This document shows, in pieces, positions 6,962 through 13,136 of a DNA stretch of 13,136 nt (within the stretch, counting starts at the first letter, position 1; each line of letters starts with the position of its first letter). Below the pieces are notes generated by a model. That model made no database searches. It was not told the DNA's origin and worked only from the letters and a program-made list of their open reading frames with translations. Source of the DNA: an uncultured Bacteroidales bacterium (GTDB lineage: Bacteria; Bacteroidota; Bacteroidia; Bacteroidales; Paludibacteraceae); NCBI GenBank assembly GCA_900321775.1, contig ONXE01000031.1:1-13136 (forward strand), given 5' to 3'. The position numbers were made by a program, and so were the translations under genes.

Positions 6962-9778
6962 ATGGCAATAAAATTAATCAAAGCATGTAAGGAACTCAAT
7001 ATCGGCATGTCCACCGCTGTTGAGTTTGCGGCGAAGCGCGGTCGCGAAATAGCCATGGACCCCAATACTCGCATTGATGATGAACTGTATCTGTTGTTGG
7101 CTAAGGAGTTCAACAAAGATATGGCACTTCGTCTGGAAGCAGCCAAACAGGCTCAAGAGCGTCAGGAGCGCGATATTCCACGGGTGTTGACTGTCGAGAC
7201 AGAGGCTGAGCCCGAATTGTTACATCCAGTGCAGAGGCCGAAAGTAGTAGGCAAAATCGATTTGGATGCAGACAAGAAAGCAGCAGCGGAGAAGGCTGCA
7301 GCGGCCAAGAAGGCTGCAGAAGAGGCCGCTCGCGCTGCCGAAGAAGCTGCGGCTGCCAAGAAAGCTGCTGAAGAGGCTGCCCGCGCTGCCGAAGAAGCCA
7401 AGAAGGCAGCAGAGCAAAAAGCCGCAACCGAGAAGGCTGCAGCGGCAAAAAAGGTTGCAGAAGAAGCTGCGGCCAAGAAGGCTCAGGAGGAAGCGAAAAA
7501 AGCCGCTTTGGAAGAGCAAAAAGCTGCACAAAAGTCCCAGAAACCCGAGGCTGAGGAGCCGAAAACCGAAGTGTTCACTTTGGGAACTCCGAAACTGAAG
7601 AAAGTGCCTGTTGTGTTGGGTAAGATAGATCTGGACTCGATAAACCAGAGTACTCATCCCAAGTCGAAAACGAAAGAGCAGAAGCAAAAAGAGCGCGAAG
7701 AACGCAAAAAAGAGGCTGCTCAGAATCGTCAAGCAGCAGCTATGTCCAAACCTGCTGATGGTGAGAAACGCAAGCGCGAGCGCATCAAGCAGGGTAAAGT
7801 GGATATTAACGACATCAAGAACCAGAAGGGCAAGGTCAAGACCCAGAAAAAGTCGGTTAGGGTTGAGATCGATGACGAAGAGGTTCAGCGTCAGATAAAA
7901 GACACCCTCAATCGCCTGCAGAGCGGCAAGGGTAAAACCAATGCATCCAAGTACCGTAAGGACAAACGTGAACAGGTGCGTGAACGTCATGAGCAGGAAC
8001 TGCAGCAAGAGGCAGCACAATCTAAAGTACTGAAACTCACAGAATTTGTTACTGTCAACGATTTGGCTGTAATGATGAATGTACCTGTGACGAAGATTAT
8101 CGGTACGTGCATGTCGCTGGGTATGATGGTAAGTATCAATCAGCGTTTGGACGCAGAGACTATCAATATAGTGGCCGAAGAGTTTGGTTTCCAGACAGAG
8201 TATGTCAGCGCCAAGGTAGTGGCTGAGATTCGTGAAGATGAGGGTGATTATTCGGACGAAGATGTTGTGCCTCGTGCTCCGATTGTGACCGTAATGGGTC
8301 ACGTGGATCACGGTAAGACTTCGCTTCTTGACCATATCCGCAATACCAACGTGATTGCAGGTGAGGCCGGTGGTATTACGCAGCACATCGGTGCATACAA
8401 CGTGACACTGAAGTCCGGTCAGCATATCACCTTCCTGGATACTCCGGGTCACGAGGCCTTTACGGCAATGCGTGCCCGTGGAGCTCAGGTGACGGATATT
8501 GCTATCATCATCGTTGCTGCTGATGATGGTGTGATGCCGCAGACACGTGAGGCTATCAGCCATGCGCAGGCAGCCGGCGTGCCGATGGTGTTTGCCATCA
8601 ACAAATGTGACAAGCCGGGTGCCAATCCGGACAAAATCAAGGAGGAACTGGCCAACATGAATATCCTCGTAGAGGATTGGGGTGGCAAGTACCAGAGTCA
8701 GGACATCTCTGCCAAGAAAGGTGACGGTGTTCACGAGTTGCTGGACAAAGTGCTATTGGAGGCCGAGATGTTGGACCTGAAAGCCAATCCCAAACGTCGT
8801 GCCAAGGGTTCTATCATCGAGTCTTCGTTGGACAAGGGTCGCGGTTATGTGGCTACAGTGTTGGTAAGCGACGGTACGCTTCGAATGGGCGATATTGTGC
8901 TGGCAGGTACAGCTCATGGTCGCGTGAAAGCTATGTTCAACGAGCGTAACCAGCGCATTAAGGAGGTTCTTCCGGGTGAGCCTGCAGTGATCTTGGGCTT
9001 GAACGGTGCTCCGCAGGCCGGAGATGAGTTCAACGTGATGTCTTCTGACCAGGAGGCACGCGAGATTGCTTCCAAACGTGAGCAATTGCAGCGTGAACAG
9101 TCCATCCGCACCAAAAAGCACGTGGGCTTGGAGGAAATCGGCCGTCGTCTGGCTATTGGCGACTTCAAGGAACTGAATATCATTGTGAAGGCAGATGTGG
9201 ACGGTTCAACCGAAGCTATTGCCGACTCGTTGATCAAACTGTCCACAGAGAACATTCAAGTGAACGTCATCTACAAGGCTGTAGGCGCTATCTCCGACTC
9301 GGATGTGATGCTGGCTGCGGCTTCGGACGCTATCATCATCGGCTTCAACGTACGTCCTACGGGTAGTGCCCGGAAGATGGCTGAGAGCGAAGAGGTGGAT
9401 ATCCGCTTGTACTCAATTATCTACGACGCAATCGAGGAAGTGAAGGCTGCTATGGCCGGTATGCTTGCTCCGGAAATCAAGGAGGAAGTGACGGCTACGC
9501 TGGAAGTACTTCGTACGTTCCATATTTCCAAGATTGGTACTATTGCCGGCTGCGTCGTTCGCGAGGGCAAGGTGAAGCGTTCGAATCGTGTGCGCGTTAT
9601 CCGCGACGGTATTGTTATCTTCACCGGCGATCTTGCTTCGCTCAAGCACGAGAAGGACGACGTGAAGGAAATGGGTGTCAACCAGGAGTGCGGCTTGTCG
9701 GTTCGTTCGTACAACGACCTGCAGGAAGGCGATGTTCTGGAGACCTTTGAGACTATCGAAGTTAGCAAAGAACTGTAA
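6962..9778 (+). CDS. infB: Translation initiation factor IF-2
   Basis: 938 residues. An IF2_N domain at 1-60 is followed by an Ala/Lys/Glu-rich, probably helical or disordered linker (about 104-200), a basic segment, and a second IF2_N-like domain (about 360-420). The GTPase domain has G1 GHVDHGKTS (446-454), switch I GGITQHIGAY, G3 DTPGHE (493-498), G4 NKCD (547-550) and G5 SAK (583-585), so all nucleotide-binding motifs are intact. Domains II, III and IV follow and the C-terminus is complete (EVSKEL). IF2 binds GTP, delivers fMet-tRNA to the 30S subunit and promotes subunit joining. It lies 43 nt downstream of nusA in the operon. The linker is partly built from a 51-bp DNA repeat. Confidence 0.97.
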   Translation: MAIKLIKACKELNIGMSTAVEFAAKRGREIAMDPNTRIDDELYLLLAKEFNKDMALRLEAAKQAQERQERDIPRVLTVETEAEPELLHPVQRPKVVGKIDLDADKKAAAEKAAAAKKAAEEAARAAEEAAAAKKAAEEAARAAEEAKKAAEQKAATEKAAAAKKVAEEAAAKKAQEEAKKAALEEQKAAQKSQKPEAEEPKTEVFTLGTPKLKKVPVVLGKIDLDSINQSTHPKSKTKEQKQKEREERKKEAAQNRQAAAMSKPADGEKRKRERIKQGKVDINDIKNQKGKVKTQKKSVRVEIDDEEVQRQIKDTLNRLQSGKGKTNASKYRKDKREQVRERHEQELQQEAAQSKVLKLTEFVTVNDLAVMMNVPVTKIIGTCMSLGMMVSINQRLDAETINIVAEEFGFQTEYVSAKVVAEIREDEGDYSDEDVVPRAPIVTVMGHVDHGKTSLLDHIRNTNVIAGEAGGITQHIGAYNVTLKSGQHITFLDTPGHEAFTAMRARGAQVTDIAIIIVAADDGVMPQTREAISHAQAAGVPMVFAINKCDKPGANPDKIKEELANMNILVEDWGGKYQSQDISAKKGDGVHELLDKVLLEAEMLDLKANPKRRAKGSIIESSLDKGRGYVATVLVSDGTLRMGDIVLAGTAHGRVKAMFNERNQRIKEVLPGEPAVILGLNGAPQAGDEFNVMSSDQEAREIASKREQLQREQSIRTKKHVGLEEIGRRLAIGDFKELNIIVKADVDGSTEAIADSLIKLSTENIQVNVIYKAVGAISDSDVMLAAASDAIIIGFNVRPTGSARKMAESEEVDIRLYSIIYDAIEEVKAAMAGMLAPEIKEEVTATLEVLRTFHISKIGTIAGCVVREGKVKRSNRVRVIRDGIVIFTGDLASLKHEKDDVKEMGVNQECGLSVRSYNDLQEGDVLETFETIEVSKEL
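7304..7405 (+). repeat. 51-bp imperfect direct repeat in the infB linker
   Basis: Two adjacent 51-bp copies starting at GCC 7304 and GCC 7355 encode near-identical AKKAAEEAARAAEE segments with different synonymous codons. Shorter AAAAKK and KAAEE variants flank them. The repeat preserves an alpha-helical charge pattern in a linker whose length varies strongly between species. Confidence 0.7.
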
Positions 9779-9787
9779 TTTCTGCTG

Positions 9788-10573
9788 ATGAAGCGTTTTT
9801 CTCTTCTTTTGCTGCTGATGACGGGCTGTCTTTTGTGGGGTAGCCCGCTCAAAGCTTTTGAGGCTCCGGACTCTGTACTTCGTGCTGCGCATCCCGACAG
9901 GGAATACTACGAACCCATTACCCATTATACGCTGAAGAATTGGTTCAGTGAACTTGATGTGCCAACCTGTTTCGGTGTATCATACACGCCTAACAGGATA
10001 GAGAGTGTCAGTTTCTATGCCAAGATGTGTTTGGAATGGCGTCTGCACAAGAACTACGGCTGGTGTGCGGCGGTGGGTGTTGACAACAACACTACACGTT
10101 ACAAGAATATTCAGATGGTGGACCAGTGGAGCAATACTGAAATCAATGTCATTTCAGGACAGATTCTCTACTATTCGCTCTTCTTGGGTCCCGGGTATCG
10201 CTTGCCGTTGGTGGCTAATCTGAAGGAGTTCTACGAGCATCCGTATTTCAACAAGTTCAACGTCTCGTTCATGCTACAGCCCGGTGCAACTTTGGCAATG
10301 CCGCAGAATGTGAGTGTGGCGGAAGTCAGGCCGGATGGCGAAGTTCGTTATGCTATCAACAACAAGTTTAATGTATTGCCCTCGGCCAAAGTGTCTCTTG
10401 CTTTTGAGTGGTTCGTGACGCCCAAATTCTCCGTTGCCATAGAAGGCTGCTACGTGCAACACTTTATGCCTACAATACTGGAGAAGGCATACTACGATTA
10501 CGAACATCATCCGCGTGCCATGTACCCGGGTGTGTTGGCATTGAATATAGGTTTTGCGGGATTTTTTAATTGA
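9788..10573 (+). CDS. Predicted exported beta-barrel-like envelope protein, family not recognised
   Basis: 261 residues. An N-terminal signal peptide (KR, then a leucine-rich core) probably ends near A23 or A26. MTGC at 11-14 is a weak lipobox, so a lipoprotein cannot be excluded. The mature part is rich in aromatic and alternating-hydrophobic strands (SFYAKMCLEWRL, SAKVSLAFEWFV, FSVAIEGCYV) with turn residues between, and ends in an aromatic stretch GFAGFF. This pattern suggests a small outer-membrane beta-barrel of about 8-10 strands. The ATG is 9 nt after the infB stop, and the next gene follows after 15 nt, so it should be co-transcribed with infB. Function is unknown. Confidence 0.75.
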   Translation: MKRFSLLLLLMTGCLLWGSPLKAFEAPDSVLRAAHPDREYYEPITHYTLKNWFSELDVPTCFGVSYTPNRIESVSFYAKMCLEWRLHKNYGWCAAVGVDNNTTRYKNIQMVDQWSNTEINVISGQILYYSLFLGPGYRLPLVANLKEFYEHPYFNKFNVSFMLQPGATLAMPQNVSVAEVRPDGEVRYAINNKFNVLPSAKVSLAFEWFVTPKFSVAIEGCYVQHFMPTILEKAYYDYEHHPRAMYPGVLALNIGFAGFFN

Positions 10574-10588
10574 TTAAATTGAATTGAA

Positions 10589-11740
10589 ATGATGAAACGT
10601 GTTTGGACCCTATTTTTTGCTGTGCTGATGGCCGTTTGTGTGGTCGGTCAGAACTATAAGGAGGATGACAATTTGGACGGATTGTTGTGCAAGGTGATGG
10701 ACAAGATAGAAGCGAAAAGCCGCTATATACCTACCATTAGCGGGGCCATTCAAATTGGATATCTCCTGAATGCAGTGCCGGCGGAGAACAATTACACCAA
10801 CTCTTTTACCTTCAATACAGCTCGTCTGAACGTGAAGGGTAATCCGCTGGATTGGTTTAACTACAACATGCAGATAGATTTTGCCAACAAGGTGCGTGTT
10901 CTGGATTTCAATTTGGATTTTCATCCGTTGGCTCATTTGAATTTGCAGTCGCAGTATTTGAATATCTGGGCAGGACAGAGCAAGACCCCTTTGACAATGG
11001 AGAGCCAGTTGGGCCCTGCCGTATTTGAGGCTGTCAGTTACACGCAGGTGATTCAGGCATTGTGCGGTTACAGTCAGCAGTTGACGCCCGAATTAACCAA
11101 TATGGCCGGCGGGCGTGACATCGGTCTGGCCGTGTATGGCTATGCGTTGCGTGTACCTTGGGGTGGCGAGATGCATGACCTGTTTGAATACAAACTGGGT
11201 GTGTACAACGGTTCCGGCATGAATTGTCTGGATCAGGATGTGATGAAAGATGTGAGCGGTTGCTTGTATCTGCATCCGATTAAAGCCATTACCGTAGGCG
11301 GTTCGTTCTACATAGGCGCGTACAATAGAGTGGAGAAGACTCCTCAAGCTAAGGATACATTGCTGATGACGAGGCGTGACCGTTATGCCGTTTCGTTCCG
11401 TTACGACGACAAAGAGCATTGGCTGGCTCGTGCGGAATATGTCTATGGTAGAACGCATGACCGGCGTTCGGACGGTTGGTATGGCATGTTGCAGTACACA
11501 ATCAATCCGAATAAGTCCACGAAAAATCAATGGTCAGTTATGGCCAAATATGATGCGTATCGTGATTGGTGCAACTATTTGCCGGACTATTGCAACCATC
11601 AGTTTATTTGTGGTGTGAATTATCGTCCTATGCGTTGGTTGTACGTGCAGGCACATTATGGCTATAAAATGGAGTGTGAGAGGCACAAAGTGAAAGTTCA
11701 TCGCCACTATTTTCAGACGACTGCTTGTCTGATTTTTTAG
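10589..11740 (+). CDS. Phosphate-selective-porin-like (Porin_O_P) outer-membrane protein
   Basis: 383 residues, beginning with two ATGs in tandem (10589 and 10592). The signal peptide MMKRVWTLFFAVLMAVCVVG is followed by Q21, a common cleavage context in Bacteroidetes. Long runs of amphipathic beta-strands, the GRDIG motif at 175-179 followed by LAVYGY, and FEYKLGVYNGSGMN match the OprO/OprP-like family of Bacteroidetes. The protein ends in phenylalanine, as expected for the last strand of a BAM-assembled barrel. The family contains anion-selective porins, but the family label does not establish phosphate specificity here. It is the last gene of the apparent rimP operon. Confidence 0.8.
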   Translation: MMKRVWTLFFAVLMAVCVVGQNYKEDDNLDGLLCKVMDKIEAKSRYIPTISGAIQIGYLLNAVPAENNYTNSFTFNTARLNVKGNPLDWFNYNMQIDFANKVRVLDFNLDFHPLAHLNLQSQYLNIWAGQSKTPLTMESQLGPAVFEAVSYTQVIQALCGYSQQLTPELTNMAGGRDIGLAVYGYALRVPWGGEMHDLFEYKLGVYNGSGMNCLDQDVMKDVSGCLYLHPIKAITVGGSFYIGAYNRVEKTPQAKDTLLMTRRDRYAVSFRYDDKEHWLARAEYVYGRTHDRRSDGWYGMLQYTINPNKSTKNQWSVMAKYDAYRDWCNYLPDYCNHQFICGVNYRPMRWLYVQAHYGYKMECERHKVKVHRHYFQTTACLIF

Positions 11741-11794
11741 GAATTTTTGCGTGTAAAATATGCAAAAAAGTCGTTTTTAGGAGTGAAAACAAGG

Positions 11795-11821
11795 AAAAAT
11801 GCATTTTTTTTGCATTTTTTT
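11795..11821 (+). terminator. Possible weak AT-rich terminator after the porin gene
   Basis: AAAAATGCA (11795-11803) is the reverse complement of TGCATTTTT (11811-11819), with a T7 loop, and T continues to 11821. The 9-bp stem has only two G-C pairs, so it would be weak. The same T/A tracts also sit just upstream of the tRNA promoter and may serve that instead. No better terminator is visible between 11741 and 11830. Confidence 0.35.
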
Positions 11822-11830
11822 GCCAAAAAA

Positions 11831-11862
11831 TTTGGTCATGTCAAAAAAAAGCAGTACCTTTG
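11831..11862 (+). promoter_or_regulatory. Promoter of tRNA-Val (and probably engB)
   Basis: A -33 TTTG (11831-11834) and a -7 TACCTTTG (11855-11862) have a 20-nt spacer. ATGTC occupies the same spacer offset as in the two other promoters of this window. Transcription should start near 11869, about 34 nt before the mature tRNA. Confidence 0.88.
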
Positions 11863-11870
11863 CACTCGCT

Positions 11871-11902
11871 TTCGGAACGGAAGTAAAAATTACTTCGACG
11901 AA
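11871..11902 (+). other. Stem-loop in the 5' leader of the tRNA-Val precursor
   Basis: GAAGTAA (11880-11886) pairs perfectly with TTACTTC (11890-11896) around an AAA loop, and outer TTCG (11871-11874) can pair with CGAA (11899-11902). The structure abuts the tRNA 5' end, where RNase P would cut. It may guide processing; that is inference. Confidence 0.45.
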
Positions 11903-11977
11903 GGGCGTTTAGCTCAGCTGGTTTAGAGCATCTGCCCTACAAGCAGAGGGTCTGCGGTTCGAATCCGTAAACGCCCA
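11903..11977 (+). tRNA. tRNA-Val, anticodon TAC
   Basis: A full cloverleaf of 75 nt can be drawn. The acceptor GGGCGTT pairs with AACGCCC, the D arm is GCTC/GAGC, the anticodon stem is TCTGC/GCAGA, and the T arm TGCGG/CCGTA (one G-T pair) has loop TTCGAAT. Anticodon TAC (11938-11940) reads GUN valine codons. The 3' end is A followed by CAA, so the CCA tail is not encoded. Position 33 (11937) is C instead of the nearly universal U, the only break with consensus noticed. A promoter lies 5' and a strong terminator directly 3'. Confidence 0.93.
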
Positions 11978-11979
11978 CA

Positions 11980-12013
11980 AAAGGATTCACATCATTGTGA
12001 GTCCTTTTTTTTT
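11980..12013 (+). terminator. Intrinsic terminator between tRNA-Val and engB
   Basis: Bases 11980-11991 pair with 11996-12007 over 12 positions (one T-G wobble) around a TCAT loop, and a run of nine T spans 12005-12013. It begins 3 nt after the tRNA and ends 4 nt before the engB ATG. It probably ends most tRNA transcripts, and any engB mRNA starting upstream must read through it. Confidence 0.9.
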
Positions 12014-12017
12014 GAAT

Positions 12018-12629
12018 ATGATACACACAGCACAATACATCTCTTCCGCTCCGGACGTGAAGGCTTGTCCGAAGAGCAGTTTGCCCGAGTATGCGTTTAT
12101 TGGCCGCAGTAATGTGGGCAAGTCGTCGCTGATAAACATGCTGACGAACCAGAAGGGATTGGCCAAAACATCGAGCAAGCCTGGTAAGACGTTGCTCATC
12201 AATCATTTTCTTGTGAATGCCGGCCGCGCGGATGCTTGGCATCTGGTAGATTTGCCGGGCTATGGTTTCGCCAAGGCTGGACAAGACCAGCGTGAGCGCC
12301 TGAAGCAGATGATAGAACGTTATTGTTTGGGGCGTGAACAGTTGGTCTCGTTGTTCGTGTTGGTTGATTGCCGGCTGGAGCCACAGAAGATAGATCTGCA
12401 GTTTATGCAATGGTTGGGCGAACAGGGCATTCCGTTTGCTATCGTGTTTACGAAGGCAGATAAGGTGGGCCGTGAGCGCCTGAAACTGAATGTAGAGGCT
12501 TATAAAAAGGCATTGTTGGAGACCTGGGAGGAGTTGCCTCCTGTTTTCATGACGTCATCGGAGAGTAGGCTTGGCGGAGAAGAACTGCTGGCGTATATTG
12601 AGCAAGTGAATAAGGGGCTTGTTCGCTAA
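12018..12629 (+). CDS. engB: Ribosome-assembly GTPase EngB (YihA/YsxC)
   Basis: 203 residues, typical for this family. A GTG at 11997 would extend the frame by 7 codons, but it lies inside the terminator stem, and ATG 12018 gives the normal EngB N-terminus. All G motifs are present: G1 GRSNVGKSS (29-37), switch I KPGKT (54-58), G3 DLPGYG (78-83), G4 TKAD (145-148) and G5 TSS (179-181). EngB is an essential GTPase in many bacteria and acts in 50S subunit maturation. No promoter fits into the 40 bp between the tRNA and this ATG, so it is probably expressed by readthrough from the tRNA promoter. No Shine-Dalgarno site is seen. Its TAA stop lies within the first copy of the tandem repeat. Confidence 0.95.
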   Translation: MIHTAQYISSAPDVKACPKSSLPEYAFIGRSNVGKSSLINMLTNQKGLAKTSSKPGKTLLINHFLVNAGRADAWHLVDLPGYGFAKAGQDQRERLKQMIERYCLGREQLVSLFVLVDCRLEPQKIDLQFMQWLGEQGIPFAIVFTKADKVGRERLKLNVEAYKKALLETWEELPPVFMTSSESRLGGEELLAYIEQVNKGLVR

Positions 12630-12702
12630 TCACATACTAATCGCATACTAATCACATACTAATCACATACTAATCACATACTAATCACATACTAATCACA
12701 TA
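12626..12702 (+). repeat. 11-bp tandem repeat, seven copies of CTAATCACATA
   Basis: Seven head-to-tail copies of CTAATCACATA fill 77 bp with no spacer. Only copy 2 differs (CTAATCGCATA, one base). The first copy supplies the engB stop codon (TAA, 12627-12629). The array ends in a short palindrome, ATCAC-ATA-GTGAT (12695-12707). The near-perfect identity suggests a young, length-variable array. Confidence 0.95.
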
Positions 12703-12756
12703 GTGATCTATCATACTTGTTGCAGAGATAATGTGACAGAGAAAGATAAGAGGCAA

Positions 12757-13136
12757 ATGAAAAATCGAACAGAGAAACATATGGGGCAAATTGGACAAAT
12801 AGGACGATTGGGGTTAATTGGCCTAATTGGATTAATGAGTTTGACAGGTTGCACCAAGCCGAAAGCACACGTGGAGCACGAGAGGCAAGGGACGCAGTAT
12901 GCGCAGTATTTTACCCTTGTGGAGCGGGATACGGCAAAGGAAAGCAGGGAGTACAGCTTTACGGAACTGAGAATATACAATCCTTGGGAAGAGAATCATC
13001 CGGTGTTGCAACGGTATTATCTATTCCGAGAGGCTGGCACTCCTGTTCCGGCGGATGGAATAGCGTTGCAGGTGCCTGTGAAACGTGTGGCTACGGGTTC
13101 GTGCACGCACGTGGGTTTCTTGAACTCCTTGAATGC
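12757..13136 (+). CDS. ABC-transporter substrate-binding lipoprotein (BtuF/FecB-like), 3' end outside the window
   Basis: An open frame from ATG 12757 runs to the window end (126 codons seen). A second ATG at 12781 is an alternative start. The signal peptide is unusual: it is built of I-G-x triplets (GQIGQIGRLGLIGLIGLM) and ends in the lipobox SLTGC with C32, which predicts a lipoprotein. The mature part has YAQYFTLVER, a YNPW motif, and VATGSCTHVGFLNSLN, which resemble the N-terminal lobe of iron-siderophore, heme or cobalamin binding proteins in Bacteroidetes. The substrate cannot be inferred. No consensus promoter is visible in the 127 bp after engB, so it may be co-transcribed with engB or use a promoter I cannot recognise. 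Permease and ATPase genes would be expected downstream. Confidence 0.72.
   Translation, partial: MKNRTEKHMGQIGQIGRLGLIGLIGLMSLTGCTKPKAHVEHERQGTQYAQYFTLVERDTAKESREYSFTELRIYNPWEENHPVLQRYYLFREAGTPVPADGIALQVPVKRVATGSCTHVGFLNSLN
12784..12837 (+). repeat. Degenerate 9-bp periodic repeat within a signal peptide
   Basis: From GGGCAAATTGG onward the DNA repeats roughly every nine bases (CAAATTGGA, CAAATAGGA, CGATTGGGG, TTAATTGGC, CTAATTGGA), each unit encoding x-I/L-G. The frame is preserved and the hydrophobic core of the lipoprotein signal is made from it. Confidence 0.6.

Noticed and set aside
7220..8734. A 504-codon reverse-strand open frame inside infB
   Set aside because: It is an antisense shadow of the codon-biased, Ala/Lys-rich IF2 gene. 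Its Leu/Phe/Cys-rich low-complexity translation follows from that.
9823..9832. MTGC as a lipobox making the protein at 9788 a lipoprotein
   Set aside because: Residue -3 is methionine and the hydrophobic stretch continues past the cysteine to an A-x-A-like site, so ordinary signal peptidase cleavage is more likely. It is not fully excluded.
12626..12702. CRISPR array
   Set aside because: The 11-bp units are head-to-tail with no spacers and no cas genes nearby, so it is a simple tandem repeat.
12711..12980. Reverse-strand frame opposite the lipoprotein
   Set aside because: Its P-I-C/N-R periodicity is just the antisense reading of the 9-bp signal-peptide repeat. The + strand has a lipobox and a recognisable substrate-binding fold.

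Overview
The window comes from a member of the Bacteroidetes, most likely order Bacteroidales (Bacteroides/Prevotella side). Three promoters fit the phylum-specific -33 TTTG / -7 TAnnTTTG pattern with an identical 20-nt spacer. The genes encode typical Bacteroidales proteins: a BspA-like leucine-rich-repeat surface protein, a DUF2723/GT117 membrane protein, a Porin_O_P-like barrel and short A-rich leaders instead of Shine-Dalgarno sites. All convincing genes are on the + strand. The genus cannot be fixed from the sequence alone.

Layout. (1) 2-1102 is the 3' part of a BspA-like LRR protein, with 69-bp repeats at the left edge, closed by an intrinsic terminator. (2) 1162-1745 is a long intergenic region holding two tandem inverted-repeat units. 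Each has octamer-built arms and ends in a T-run, and the arm sequences differ between units but co-vary within each. A canonical promoter follows. (3) 1746-4979 is a large multi-membrane DUF2723 protein, a probable glycosyltransferase. (4) 5055-11740 is one apparent operon: promoter, leader hairpin with a UNCG-type tetraloop, rimP, nusA, infB, then two predicted outer-membrane beta-barrel proteins. (5) 11831-12629 holds a promoter, tRNA-Val(UAC), a strong terminator and engB, whose ATG lies only 4 nt after the terminator T-run. (6) 12626-12702 is a 7-copy 11-bp tandem repeat that begins on the engB stop codon. (7) 12757-end is the 5' part of a lipoprotein resembling ABC-transporter (BtuF/FecB type) substrate-binding proteins.

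How the genes work together. RimP (30S maturation), NusA (transcription elongation, termination and antitermination) and IF2 (initiation) form the classical conserved information-processing operon. EngB (ribosome-assembly GTPase) and tRNA-Val add to the translation theme. The two envelope proteins behind infB are not part of the classical core and look appended to it. The surface LRR protein, DUF2723 protein and lipoprotein belong to envelope biology.

No defence system, CRISPR array, transposase or phage gene is visible. The least explained sequences are non-coding: the two paired-octamer hairpin units, the rimP leader hairpin, the tRNA-Val gene with C at the normally invariant U33, and the tRNA-terminator-engB-tandem-repeat arrangement.
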